DNA from: Ruegeria halocynthiae
GTDB taxonomy: Bacteria > Pseudomonadota > Alphaproteobacteria > Rhodobacterales > Rhodobacteraceae
Direction: 5' to 3'
Assembly (NCBI RefSeq): GCF_900106805.1
Contig: NZ_FNNP01000001.1
Coordinates: forward strand, 1 to 64,000
Length of the DNA: 64,000 nt
Part shown: in pieces, positions 37,203-45,922 of the stretch
Position numbering within the stretch: the stretch's first letter is position 1
How the letters are laid out: the number at the start of each line of letters is the position of its first letter
The notes under the pieces: generated by a model
Told to the model about the DNA's origin: nothing
The model's database searches: none
Seen by the model: the letters and a program-made list of their open reading frames with translations, nothing else
Position numbers and translations under genes: made by a program

Positions 37203-37399
37203 TGGCCCATCGGCGGCGGTCATGCAAGGAAAGTTTGTTGCCTGCGGCGACTTGCGGCGGCCACGCATTGCGCCGGGTCATCACAACAGGTGCGGTTTGC
37301 ACCAAATGCGCTGAGCGCGCAAAACAAATGCCGGTGACCCACCAGGGTACATTGCCCTTATCCCGGTTTTTCGGTATGTGCGCGATATCTACAATCTAT

Positions 37400-37421
37400 A
37401 TGCGATGTATATACGATGCAT
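37400..37421. promoter_or_regulatory. Dyad overlapping the start of the RHH gene
   Basis: ATGC and GCAT flank a perfect GTATATAC core, giving a 22-base dyad with 16 matching positions. It covers the ATG at 37416. Autoregulation by the encoded RHH protein is a reasonable guess. Confidence 0.4.
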
Positions 37422-37634
37422 CTTCGGGTGAAACCGGTGTCTGAACGGGGGGCGGAGTGCTTGGTTGGGAAAGACGGAAAGATATCGACAAAGAAAAACA
37501 GCCAGTTGGTGTTGCGCCTCGATAAGGATGAGCGAGACGCTTTTGTCGGGCTGTGCAAAGAGCTCGACACATCTGCTGCACGTGAAATCCGCCGGTTTAT
37601 CCGGGGCTTCATGAAAGAAAACGCTGAAAGCTGA
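37416..37634 (+). CDS. Small ribbon-helix-helix-like protein
   Basis: A 72-residue basic protein. The segment NSQLVLRLDKDERDAFVGLC followed by KELDTSAAREIRRFIRGFMK fits a beta-strand/helix/helix of the Arc/CopG type. There is no partner toxin nearby. The ATG at 37416 has no Shine-Dalgarno, so it may be leaderless; a TTG at 37461 with GGCGGAG upstream would still leave the whole RHH part. Its stop is 2 bases from the convergent LysE stop. Likely a DNA-binding regulator, target unknown. Confidence 0.6.
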   Translation: MHLRVKPVSERGAECLVGKDGKISTKKNSQLVLRLDKDERDAFVGLCKELDTSAAREIRRFIRGFMKENAES

Positions 37635-37636
37635 AT

Positions 37637-38266
37637 TCACGCCGGACGGCGCAGCACTGCCGTCGCGACGCCCATCCCGATCAGGGTCAGGCCTCCGAAC
37701 CGCGTGATCGACGTGATGACACCCGGGCGACCGATCATCTGGCGCAACCTGTCCGCGAGCAGCGCATAAGCCAGTGCGTTCAGCCACGCGAGGCCCACAA
37801 ATGTGGCGATCAGGATGGCAAATTGCGGGCCCAACGGTTCTGCAGGGCGTAGAAACTGCGGAACAAAGGCGATGAAGAATGCGATGGATTTCGGGTTCAA
37901 TGCGGTTACGGCCGCGGCGTGGCCAAAGACACTGCGGGCGGTCACGTCACGCCCGGTCTCGACCGCCTGCAACCCGCTCGAGGGTGCGCTGCGCAGCAGC
38001 TTGATGCCCAACCAGACCAGATAGGCCGCCCCCACCCATTTCAGAACCGAAAACAGAGTGGCCGAGGCCAACACCAGCGCGCCCAATCCCAACAGCGAGG
38101 CCGTCATGGCCACCAGATCGCCCATGGCCACCCCGGTGGCCGAGGCGACGGCGACGCTGCGCCCTTTCGACAGCGCGTAACTGAGCACCAGTAGAACGGT
38201 GGGCCCCGGGATCAGCAGCAGGGCGGTGGATGCGGCTACAAAGGCCAGCCAGAGTTCAGGCGACAT
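37637..38266 (-). CDS. LysE/RhtB-family exporter
   Basis: Inner-membrane protein of about 209 residues with five or six hydrophobic helices and the family opening AFVAASTALLLIPGPTVLLVLSYALSKG. The AAYLVWLGIKLLRS and NPKSIAFFIAFVPQFL segments are typical. It exports amino acids or derivatives; the substrate cannot be read. The ATG at 38266 has TAGGA upstream; the frame is open for nine codons before it. Confidence 0.92.
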   Translation of the reverse strand: MSPELWLAFVAASTALLLIPGPTVLLVLSYALSKGRSVAVASATGVAMGDLVAMTASLLGLGALVLASATLFSVLKWVGAAYLVWLGIKLLRSAPSSGLQAVETGRDVTARSVFGHAAAVTALNPKSIAFFIAFVPQFLRPAEPLGPQFAILIATFVGLAWLNALAYALLADRLRQMIGRPGVITSITRFGGLTLIGMGVATAVLRRPA

Positions 38267-38318
38267 GGGAAATCCTACGGATGAGTTTCCCACACCAAGC
38301 CCCGGTACGACGGCAAGG

Positions 38319-39335
38319 TCAAGCTTTTACGCCTTCGGTCACGCGTCGCATGATCGCCTCCAGCGGGCCGCGTTTGAACTTGCGGAACCAAAGCAGCGCA
38401 CACAGCGAACAAGCAACACAGAACGACAACGCGTACATCGCAATCTGCGGCGCGTTCAGTGATCCATCCAGTAACCCGAGCTCCTCTAGCAGGCCCATGC
38501 CGATCAGGATATGCGCCACATAGAGCGTCAGGCTCTGCCGTCCGGGTGCGGTTAGAAACGGTGCCATTCGGATGCGCTCGATCGTCGGCCAGAACTTCAA
38601 CAGCAATCCAATCACCACGCTGGCCGTGCCGGCTCCTGCCATGATATAAAATGGCCCCGGCGGAATGGATTCAGTCCCCAGATAGGCCACCAATTCCGGG
38701 TCCGATGCCATCATCTGTGGAAACTGCGCCAGCACCGCCGCACCAAATCCCCACATGATCAACCGGTGCTGAACACAAAGTGTATGAAGCCCGGATCGAC
38801 CAATCGCCATCCCGATCAGCAGAAATGCCGCCCACGGGAACACCGGATGCCAGCCGTTGAACAACGCGTTGCGCAAAAACCCGGGCAGGGTCCAGAGGTC
38901 GGTATAAGCCAGCGCGTCCCAATCCCAACCCTGATCATAATTCAGGATCAGATTGGCGGTTACGGAAAGGACAATGATCGCCAACGCGCCCAGCCACAGA
39001 CCGCGCCGAGAAGCTGTCAGAAACACGACCCCAACGACAAAATACAGCGCGTAAAAATGCAGGATGTCGGCGTCAAATACGGTCATGTTGATTAGGCCGA
39101 TCACAAACAAAAAAGCAGCGCGGCGCAGCAACAACCCGGCTGAGATGCGTGACAATCCAATACCGACCCCGGCGAGTACGACAAACAAAGCCGCCGCACG
39201 CCCTTCGAGTGAACCGATCAAAACAGAGGCCCAATCCGTACCCGGTGCGACCTCAGCCGCGATGCGGAAGTTAACCAAAACCATGCCGCAAAAGGCTAAA
39301 AAACGGGCAGCATCCAGCGCATCCAATCGTTTCAT
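38319..39335 (-). CDS. DUF418/YeiB-type membrane protein
   Basis: About 338 residues with some ten hydrophobic segments. The start MKRLDALDAARFLAFCGMVLVNF and the C-terminal RKFKRGPLEAIMRRVT are hallmarks of the DUF418/YeiB group, related to heparan-alpha-glucosaminide acetyltransferase-like proteins. These may move acyl groups across the membrane, but no reaction is proven. It shares its strand with the LysE gene 52 bases downstream. The ATG at 39335 is preferred to the one at 39347. Confidence 0.82.
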   Translation of the reverse strand: MKRLDALDAARFLAFCGMVLVNFRIAAEVAPGTDWASVLIGSLEGRAAALFVVLAGVGIGLSRISAGLLLRRAAFLFVIGLINMTVFDADILHFYALYFVVGVVFLTASRRGLWLGALAIIVLSVTANLILNYDQGWDWDALAYTDLWTLPGFLRNALFNGWHPVFPWAAFLLIGMAIGRSGLHTLCVQHRLIMWGFGAAVLAQFPQMMASDPELVAYLGTESIPPGPFYIMAGAGTASVVIGLLLKFWPTIERIRMAPFLTAPGRQSLTLYVAHILIGMGLLEELGLLDGSLNAPQIAMYALSFCVACSLCALLWFRKFKRGPLEAIMRRVTEGVKA

Positions 39336-39558
39336 AGGGTCTCTCATAGTTCTATGTGAGTTGGCTAAGTGTATGCCTTTTCATCAATAATTTGCATCAA
39401 CATGGCGGGGCATTCGGGCTTTTCAACCGGTGCCGATCTCAATAGCAACGGGTTCTGGCTTTGCGGCAACAGGTTTAAGATTGGATGAAGCTTGACTAAT
39501 GCTTCTTGAATCGCCCGCAGCAGCCCCCACTCTTGCATATCAACCCAAGGAGGGGCCG

Positions 39559-40416
39559 ATGGTTCAGACCCAACATGCCAATACCGATGCGGATACTATC
39601 CATACCGCAATGGATCGCGCAAAAAGCGTGTTGGTGGGCCTTCTGTTGGCCGGAGCTGTCATTTATGCGGGCATCGTCGGTTACATGTTTTTAAACCAGC
39701 AATCCCTGCTTTATCAGCCCGATGGAGAACTTCCCGATCCGGCCAGCGTGGGTCTGGCGGATGTCGATGTTCTGTCTCTGCCGATGGCCGATGGTGCGGT
39801 TCTGACGGCCTGGTCCGCGCCCGCCGCAATCCCGGATGCGCCGACTGTTTTGTTCTTTCACGGTCAAAGCGGCAATCTGGGGGATCGCGCCGACCGTCTG
39901 CGCGAGATCCTCAATTCGGGCTACGGGTTGCTTGCGCCCAGCTATCGCGGATTTCCGGGCAGCGAGGGTGAGCCTTCGGAACTGGCCCTGATCTCAGACG
40001 GGGTTCAGCTATTTGACAAGCTATCTGGCGAAGGTGAAACCGTTGTTCTGCACGGCCAGAGCCTTGGAACCGGCATTGCGGCCGCTGTTGCAGCCGAGCG
40101 CCCCGATGCAGAGCTTCTGGTGCTTGAGGCCCCGTTCACCGCGACCGTGGATGTCGCTGCGGAACGTTATCCGTTTCTGCCGGTCACTGCCTTGATGAAA
40201 GATCAGTTCGCTACGCGCGAACTGATCGAACGCATCACGGTGCCGACACTAATCTTCCACGGGACCGAGGATCAAACCATCCCCCTGCATCACGGTCAGG
40301 CGCTGGCCGAGATGTCAGACTCTGCGCAGCTTTATGTGATCCCGAATGGCACCCACAACGACCTCTGGTCGTATGGATTGTGGGACGACGTGCACCAGCA
40401 ACTACAGAAAAACTGA
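39559..40416 (+). CDS. Membrane-anchored alpha/beta hydrolase
   Basis: About 285 residues. One membrane helix near residues 20-42 (VLVGLLLAGAVIYAGIVGYMF) anchors a BEM46-like alpha/beta hydrolase domain. It has the oxyanion region LFFHGQSGN, the nucleophile elbow HGQSLGTG with Ser near residue 156, the acid in FHGTEDQTIP and the catalytic His in PNGTHND. AAGGAGGGG precedes the ATG at 39559. Substrate unknown. Its stop lies 2 bases from the convergent mtnP stop. Confidence 0.88.
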   Translation: MVQTQHANTDADTIHTAMDRAKSVLVGLLLAGAVIYAGIVGYMFLNQQSLLYQPDGELPDPASVGLADVDVLSLPMADGAVLTAWSAPAAIPDAPTVLFFHGQSGNLGDRADRLREILNSGYGLLAPSYRGFPGSEGEPSELALISDGVQLFDKLSGEGETVVLHGQSLGTGIAAAVAAERPDAELLVLEAPFTATVDVAAERYPFLPVTALMKDQFATRELIERITVPTLIFHGTEDQTIPLHHGQALAEMSDSAQLYVIPNGTHNDLWSYGLWDDVHQQLQKN

Positions 40417-40418
40417 TC

Positions 40419-41291
40419 TCAGAGCACCCGAGCAGCCACCGCGTCCAGCTTTGCCAACAACGCCGGGTCGCGCTTATCGGGCGCGGTCAGAATGGCAAAT
40501 TCCAACGCCCGGTCGCAGCCATGCGGGCAGGGCGCACGCTCGGCCCCTAACAGAGCAGGCAGGCCTTTGACCAATGACCGGCCCTTTTCGGCATTTCCTG
40601 TCAAGGTGGCGATGATGGAGGTCACGTCCACCTCTCCATGATCCGGGTGCCAGCTGTCATAGTCGGTAACCATGGCGACCGATGCATAGCAGAGCTCGGC
40701 CTCGCGGGCGAGCTTCGCCTCGGGCATATTGGTCATGCCGATCACGTCACAGCCCCAATGCTCGCGATACATCTTGGATTCCGCCAATGATGAGAATTGC
40801 GGCCCTTCCATTGCCAGATAGGTGCCGCCCCGGTGAACCGTGATGCCAGCGGCTTTGCCAGCCGTTTCACATGCATCCGATAGTCGCGGGCAGGTGGGAT
40901 GTGCCACGCTGACATGGGCAACACATCCGGTTCCGAAGAAACTCTTCTCGCGGGCAAAGGTTCGGTCGATGAACTGATCCACGATCACGAAATCGCCAGG
41001 CGCCATATTTTCGCGGAACGACCCGCAGGCGGAAACCGAGATCACATCCGTAACGCCGAGCCGTTTCAGCGCGTCGATATTGGCCCGATAGGGCACTTCG
41101 GTCGGCGAGTGCACGTGACCGCGCCCATGTCTTGGCAGAAACGCCATCCCCACCCCGTCCAGCGATCCGGTCAGGATCTGATCCGACGGCGCACCCCACG
41201 GTGTTTCCACCGTAACCCATTCAGCACTTTCCAGACCGTCAATGTCATAAATGCCCGATCCTCCGATGACGGCGATTTTAGTTTGGGTCAC
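40419..41291 (-). CDS. mtnP: S-methyl-5'-thioadenosine phosphorylase
   Basis: Enzyme of about 290 residues that splits methylthioadenosine into adenine and methylthioribose-1-phosphate. Phosphate-site GGSGIYDIDG, then PRHGRGH, GDFVIVDQFIDRT, the base site MEGPQFSSLAESKMYR, and VIGMTNMPEAKLAREAELCYA are clear. The start is a GTG at 41291 with GCGGAG seven bases upstream; the open frame begins further upstream. It works in series with apt, found at 36.6 kb. Confidence 0.95.
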   Translation of the reverse strand: MTQTKIAVIGGSGIYDIDGLESAEWVTVETPWGAPSDQILTGSLDGVGMAFLPRHGRGHVHSPTEVPYRANIDALKRLGVTDVISVSACGSFRENMAPGDFVIVDQFIDRTFAREKSFFGTGCVAHVSVAHPTCPRLSDACETAGKAAGITVHRGGTYLAMEGPQFSSLAESKMYREHWGCDVIGMTNMPEAKLAREAELCYASVAMVTDYDSWHPDHGEVDVTSIIATLTGNAEKGRSLVKGLPALLGAERAPCPHGCDRALEFAILTAPDKRDPALLAKLDAVAARVL

Positions 41292-41346
41292 GTGCGCTCT
41301 CCGCTGAAAGTTCCTGTTGAATGAGTTCTGCGGGCCGCGACCCTTT

Positions 41347-41376
41347 TTGACAAGTGGCTTCAACGGTTTGTGTATT
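41347..41376 (+). promoter_or_regulatory. Candidate sigma-70 promoter for the SulP gene
   Basis: TTGACA (41347) and TGTATT (41371) are spaced by 18 bases, 120 bases before the SulP ATG. The -35 is perfect; the -10 matches four of six. Confidence 0.4.
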
Positions 41377-41496
41377 TTTCCTGAGAGCCATGCGTCTTGC
41401 GCATATCAGGGTCCCGTCCAGCGCGGTATCTCTGGCGAGGCAGGACGAGTAAAAGACCCCTTTCGCGCGAACAAAACAGACCGTCAGGACCATCCC

Positions 41497-43161
41497 ATGC
41501 CCCGAGCCATGCTGGCAAGCTTTGCCAATCGTATAGCTAGACCCGATCTTCGTTGGGTCCCGGATGAAGGGTTGACCTTTACGCGTCTGCGGATCGAGTT
41601 GCTGTCAGGTCTCACTGTTGCCTTGGCGCTGGTGCCCGAAGCTGTGGCATTTGCCTTTGTCGCAGGGGTGCATCCGCTGGTCGGGCTCTATGCTGCGTTT
41701 CTGGTTGGTCTGATCACTGCGCTGATCGGGGGGCGTCCAGGCATGATTTCGGGTGCAACCGGGGCGTTGGCCGTGGTGATGGTCGCTCTGGTCGCGCAAC
41801 ACGGGGTCGAATACCTGTTCGCGACGGTTGTTTTGATGGGGATCATGCAGATTATCGCGGGTGCAATGCACTGGGGCCGTTTCATTCGACTTGTACCGCA
41901 TCCGGTAATGCTGGGCTTTGTGAACGGGCTTGCGATTGTGATCTTTCTGGCCCAGATGGGTCAGTTCAAGGTTCCCGGAACCATGGAAAACACCGGCCAC
42001 GGCATGAGCGGGGGTGAATGGCTTTCGGGTATGCAGCTTTATACGATGCTGGGTCTGGTCGCACTGACCATGGCTGTGATCTGGGTCATGCCGCGTGTCA
42101 CACGGATTATTCCCGCCCCACTGGCCGGGATCGTCGTTGTCGCGGCGCTGGTCATTGGCTTTGGTCTGAACGTACCGCGCGTTGGTGATCTGGCTTCGAT
42201 TGAGGGCGGGCTGCCCACCTTCCACATCCCAATGGTGCCGTTAAACTGGGAAACCTTCACGATCATTCTGCCCTATGCTGGCATACTGGCTGCTATTGGC
42301 TTGATTGAATCTCTGTTGACCCTCAACCTTGTAGGCGAAATCACCGGTAAACGCGGTGGGGCCTCGCAGGAATGTATCGCGCAAGGCGTCGCCAATGTGA
42401 CCACTGGGTTTTTTGGCGGTATGGGCGGGTGCGCAATGATCGGTCAGTCAATGATCAACGTGAAATCCGGCGGTCGGACCCGAATTGCCGGGATCGCGGC
42501 TGCCCTGTTCTTGCTGGTGTTCATTGTTCTCGATTTCGACACGCCATTCGGTACCGTTTCGATTCCAGCGCTGATAGAACAGATTCCGCTGGCGGCGCTG
42601 GTGGGTGTGATGTTCATGGTGGTGATTGGTACCTTCGCCTGGAACTCGCTGAATATCCTGCGCAAAGTACCTATGACGGATGCGTTCGTCATCGTGCTGG
42701 TTACAGCAGTGACAGTGATGGAAGACCTCGCGGTGGCCGTTGTGGTCGGCGTGATCGTCTCGGCATTGGCATACGCCTGGAACAACGCCAAACGCATCCA
42801 CGCGGTCACGCGTGAATCAGAAACGGAAGAGGGCGCAAAGGTCTACGAAATACAAGGCCCGCTGTTCTTTGGGTCGTCCGAAGGGTTCGTGGAACTGTTC
42901 GACGTGTCAAATGACTCTGAAACCGTCATCATTGACTTTGCGGCCAGCCGCGTGGTGGACCAATCCGCGCTGCAAGCCATCGAGAATATTGCCGGCAAGT
43001 ACGAGGCTGCCGGCAAGCGCGTCATGCTGCGACACCTGAGCCGTGACTGTCATAAGCTTCTGAACAAAGCGGGCCACCTGATGGTCGACAGCGACGATGA
43101 CCCCGATTACGAACTGGCCGTGGATTACTCGGTCCGAACCGGAATTCTGGGCGGGCATTGA
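41497..43161 (+). CDS. SulP-family anion transporter with STAS domain
   Basis: About 554 residues. Ten or more membrane helices form the SulP transport domain (ELLSGLTVALALVPEAVAFAFVAGVHPLVGLYAAF, PHPVMLGFVNGLAIVIFLAQ, GCAMIGQSMINVKSGGRTR). A C-terminal cytoplasmic STAS domain starts near residue 445 (VYEIQGPLFFGSSEGF, VIIDFAASRVVDQSALQAIENI). The family moves sulfate, bicarbonate or dicarboxylates; the substrate here is open. The ATG at 41497 has AGGA eight bases upstream. It runs divergent from mtnP. Confidence 0.92.
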   Translation: MPRAMLASFANRIARPDLRWVPDEGLTFTRLRIELLSGLTVALALVPEAVAFAFVAGVHPLVGLYAAFLVGLITALIGGRPGMISGATGALAVVMVALVAQHGVEYLFATVVLMGIMQIIAGAMHWGRFIRLVPHPVMLGFVNGLAIVIFLAQMGQFKVPGTMENTGHGMSGGEWLSGMQLYTMLGLVALTMAVIWVMPRVTRIIPAPLAGIVVVAALVIGFGLNVPRVGDLASIEGGLPTFHIPMVPLNWETFTIILPYAGILAAIGLIESLLTLNLVGEITGKRGGASQECIAQGVANVTTGFFGGMGGCAMIGQSMINVKSGGRTRIAGIAAALFLLVFIVLDFDTPFGTVSIPALIEQIPLAALVGVMFMVVIGTFAWNSLNILRKVPMTDAFVIVLVTAVTVMEDLAVAVVVGVIVSALAYAWNNAKRIHAVTRESETEEGAKVYEIQGPLFFGSSEGFVELFDVSNDSETVIIDFAASRVVDQSALQAIENIAGKYEAAGKRVMLRHLSRDCHKLLNKAGHLMVDSDDDPDYELAVDYSVRTGILGGH

Positions 43162-43215
43162 CGATACCTTTACCAGGCTCTGCCGTGCGCTCCGTCGTGA
43201 TCTCGACCAGAAATA

Positions 43216-43290
43216 GATCCGGGTCCACCGCTTCATCTGGCCAAAATACCTCGGGGGAGTCACCCGAAGGGCGGCGGGGGCAGAGCCCCC
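43216..43290. repeat. Dispersed intergenic repeat, copy A
   Basis: Contains CCGCTTCATCTGGC then AAAATACC, a short hairpin (TCGGG/CCCGA), and a GGGGGC-AGA-GCCCCC hairpin followed by ATTT. A related copy lies at 56438. It sits between the convergent SulP and flavin reductase genes and may end both transcripts. Confidence 0.75.
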
Positions 43291-43302
43291 ATTTCTAACC
43301 TA

Positions 43303-43908
43303 TTAATCGTCAGGACGATTGAGTGAGAACAACTCGGTCACCACTGAGTAGTCCCGGTAACCCAGCCGCGCGAGAGGGTTGAACGAGGTCACGTCAAACT
43401 TGCCGTCGCGGATGTGATCGTCGTGCAAATGTACGCCGGTGACCTCTCCGAACACTACCCGATTGGCTTCACCTGGAAGTGTCACGATCTGGGTTAGCCG
43501 ACATTCCAACGCTGCGGGCGCCCCTGAGACCCTTGCGCAATTTATTGTCTCGCATTCAATCGGATTCAGGCCAGCATGATCAAATTCGTCGATGTGCTTT
43601 CCCAGGCCTTCTGAACTGGCATTCATTGCGTCGCGGTGGGCATGGGCTACCACGTTGACGCAGAACACCCCGGTTGTTTCGATATTGGCGATGCTGTCCT
43701 TGCCGCCATCCTGATCGTGTTTCGTGCCGGTTGTGGCAAACATTACCTGAGGCGGTGTGTAGGCGACGCCGTTGAAAAAGGAATAGGGGGCCAGGTTGTT
43801 GACCCCCTCTGCATCTCGCGTTGAAATCCAGCCGATTGGTCGCGGCGTGATGATGGCATTGAACGGGTTGTGCGGCAGGCCATGGCCGTCTTCAGGGCGA
43901 TAGAACAT
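43303..43908 (-). CDS. Flavin reductase family protein (FMN-binding)
   Basis: About 201 residues of the flavin reductase/flavoredoxin split-barrel family: NAIITPRPIGWISTRDAEGVNNLAPYSFFNGVAYTPPQVMF, then SIANIETTGVFCVNVVAH and AALECRL. It binds FMN; the electron partner is unknown. The ATG at 43908 has TTGGAG upstream and removes 27 unsupported residues from the longest frame. It diverges from the GNAT gene by 72 bases. Confidence 0.88.
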   Translation of the reverse strand: MFYRPEDGHGLPHNPFNAIITPRPIGWISTRDAEGVNNLAPYSFFNGVAYTPPQVMFATTGTKHDQDGGKDSIANIETTGVFCVNVVAHAHRDAMNASSEGLGKHIDEFDHAGLNPIECETINCARVSGAPAALECRLTQIVTLPGEANRVVFGEVTGVHLHDDHIRDGKFDVTSFNPLARLGYRDYSVVTELFSLNRPDD

Positions 43909-43980
43909 TTGGACTCCAAGCGTTTGCCCAAGGCGTACCGAAGTGCTAGGGCGATTTCCAGCAAGTAAAAGAGGACGTGC

Positions 43981-44475
43981 GTGCAGCAATTCGGGATCAG
44001 GCCGGAAGAGTCGGAGGACTGGTGGGAGGTCGAGGCGCTTTATGACCTTTGCTTTGCCCCTGGGCGCGAGGCGCTTTCTTCCTATCGCCTGCGCGATGAC
44101 GTGCCACCCGTTGCCGGGTTGTCATTGGTCGCGCGCGATGGGCAGGGCATACTGGCCGGTGCTATTCGGTTCTGGCCGGTGCATGTGGGCGATCATGACG
44201 CGCTATTATTGGGCCCTGTCGCCGTGCATCCGACCCATCAGGGCGAAGGGCTGGGCCGTTATCTGATCCATCATGGGGTCGAGGCCGGGCGCACCAAAGG
44301 CTGGAAGCGCGTCATGCTTGTTGGCGACGCGCCCTATTACGCGCGGTTCGGTTTCGTTCCGCTGTCGGGGGTTGAAATGCCGCCCCCAACCAACCCTGAC
44401 CGTATTCTGGGCTTGGAACTGACCCCTGGTGTTTGGACCGGAATTCAGGGGCTTGTCACGCGTTGGACGCGCTGA
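43981..44475 (+). CDS. GNAT N-acetyltransferase (YhbS-like)
   Basis: Protein of 164 residues with the acetyl-CoA loop in LGPVAVHPTHQGEGLGRYLIHHGVEAG and the closing VGDAPYYARFGFVPLSG typical of YhbS. It starts with GTG at 43981, with GAGGA five bases upstream. Substrate unknown. It is followed by the EcsC gene after 53 bases. Confidence 0.88.
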   Translation: MQQFGIRPEESEDWWEVEALYDLCFAPGREALSSYRLRDDVPPVAGLSLVARDGQGILAGAIRFWPVHVGDHDALLLGPVAVHPTHQGEGLGRYLIHHGVEAGRTKGWKRVMLVGDAPYYARFGFVPLSGVEMPPPTNPDRILGLELTPGVWTGIQGLVTRWTR

Positions 44476-44528
44476 CCCATTGAAAACCCGTCGCAAAGTG
44501 CCGATGTTTTAAAGACAGGAGGGCACAA

Positions 44529-45284
44529 ATGCAGGACGTTGTTCTTGTCGAAAAACTCGATCCCGAGGCCGAACTTGATCGGCTGGCGCAGCTCTACAAC
44601 TCGGCGGGCGGCGCGGGGGTGAATCTGCTGAACAAGCTGGGTGGCTCCGCGGAATCCTTGCTGGATCAACTGCCAAAACCGGTGCGAGAAGGCCTGACCG
44701 AAGCGACTGAACATGCGCTTTGGGTGGCCATGTATGCCGCCGAAAGTACGCGCCGCGCGGTGCCGGACCAAAAACCATGGGTCAATACGGCGTTGACCAC
44801 CGCCATGGGGGCAGCCGGGGGCCTGGGCGGAGTGTCCACAGCGCTGGTAGAATTGCCCGCGACCACCGCCATGATGCTGCGCGCCATTCAAGGTGCCGCA
44901 GCGCGGGAGGGGTTTGATCCGACGGCTGAGAACGTGAAATTCGACTCGATCCGGGTGCTCTCTGCCGCCGGACCGCTGGCAGATGACGACGGGGCCGATC
45001 TGGGATTCTTCTCGATGCGCCTGACCCTGACGGGGCCAACCATGCAACGCCTGATCGCAGTGGTTGCACCGCGTCTGTCGGTTGTATTGGGCCAGAAGCT
45101 GGCGGCGCAATCTGTACCGCTGCTCGGCGCACTTGCCGGGGGTGGAACGAACTTTGTCTACATCCGCTACTATCAGCAAATTGCACAGGTGCATTTTGGG
45201 CTGCGTCGGCTGGCGATTGATGCCGATATTCCTCATGACGAACTGGTGCGGCGCCTGTCCGGGCGGATGGGGTCTTTGTCGTAG
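44529..45284 (+). CDS. EcsC-family protein
   Basis: Protein of 251 residues matching the EcsC family (ALTTAMGAAGGLGGVSTALVELPATTAMMLRAIQGAAAREG, followed by GGGTNFVYIRYYQQIAQVHFGLRRL). Two glycine/alanine-rich hydrophobic stretches may associate with the membrane. EcsC accompanies an ABC transporter in Bacillus, but its reaction is unknown, and no ABC genes lie near. AGGAGGG precedes the ATG. Confidence 0.87.
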   Translation: MQDVVLVEKLDPEAELDRLAQLYNSAGGAGVNLLNKLGGSAESLLDQLPKPVREGLTEATEHALWVAMYAAESTRRAVPDQKPWVNTALTTAMGAAGGLGGVSTALVELPATTAMMLRAIQGAAAREGFDPTAENVKFDSIRVLSAAGPLADDDGADLGFFSMRLTLTGPTMQRLIAVVAPRLSVVLGQKLAAQSVPLLGALAGGGTNFVYIRYYQQIAQVHFGLRRLAIDADIPHDELVRRLSGRMGSLS

Positions 45285-45365
45285 GGCTTGGAAAATTCCG
45301 CATGATGTGATAAATCTCGCTTTATAAACCGCAACATAAGCGGAGCGAGCAGTTAGGTATGAACC

Positions 45366-45851
45366 GTGTTTGACGGGCGCAGAAGCGTGGCAGAGGCCGG
45401 GCTTTCGGCACAGAGTATGTCCCTTTCCGGGGCGCTTCCAGTATACGCCCAATCCGCCGCTTTGTGCTATCGCACCAGCAAGGGCGGACCCGAGATTTTG
45501 TTGGTCACCACCCGCCGGGCGCGGCGCTGGATCATTCCCAAGGGTTGGTTGATCAACGGGCTGACTCCATCTGAATCAGCCGCTCGCGAAGCTTGGGAAG
45601 AAGCCGGTGTTCTGGGGCCGTGCGGTACCGATAGTCTCGGGCGGTTTGCCTATGTCAAAAACCGCCCCGGCAAGGCGTCGGCGTTATGTCTGGTCGATGT
45701 GTTTCCGCTGCATGTGCAGCGCATGGTCGCGCATTTTCCCGAAGCGGGTGAACGCAGGCGCAAATGGGTTTCGCCCCAAGTGGCGTCGTCGAAAGTGTCA
45801 TCGCCAGATCTCGGTGCGTTATTGGCTGGATTCGGGCTTCAAAGGCAATAG
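45366..45851 (+). CDS. NUDIX hydrolase
   Basis: About 161 residues. The Nudix helix is SESAAREAWEEAGVLG, with the REXXEEXG core intact. The upstream PKGWLINGL part carries Leu at the position of the first conserved Glu of GX5E. Enzymes of this kind hydrolyse (di)phosphoinositol polyphosphates or dinucleoside polyphosphates; the substrate here is not clear. The GTG at 45366 is used; an ATG at 45417 would keep the whole domain. Confidence 0.85.
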   Translation: MFDGRRSVAEAGLSAQSMSLSGALPVYAQSAALCYRTSKGGPEILLVTTRRARRWIIPKGWLINGLTPSESAAREAWEEAGVLGPCGTDSLGRFAYVKNRPGKASALCLVDVFPLHVQRMVAHFPEAGERRRKWVSPQVASSKVSSPDLGALLAGFGLQRQ

Positions 45852-45856
45852 TGGGC

Positions 45857-45877
45857 CAAGATCAAGACTTGATCTTG
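45857..45877. repeat. 21-base perfect inverted repeat after the NUDIX gene
   Basis: Arms CAAGATCAAG and CTTGATCTTG flank a single A. It starts 5 bases after the NUDIX stop and lies 45 bases before the DUF1178 ATG. There is no T-run, so it is more like an operator or recombination-type palindrome than a terminator. Confidence 0.55.
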
Positions 45878-45922
45878 CCATCTTGCTCGGTATCTATTCG
45901 GCAACCAGATTCTGGACTTGAT

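Noticed and set aside
37167..37380. Purine riboswitch before apt
   Set aside because: Only one simple inverted repeat is present; no three-way junction core could be traced.
44445..45452. Minus-strand open frame of 335 codons
   Set aside because: Antisense to the EcsC gene; Arg/His/Gln-rich composition typical of a shadow.
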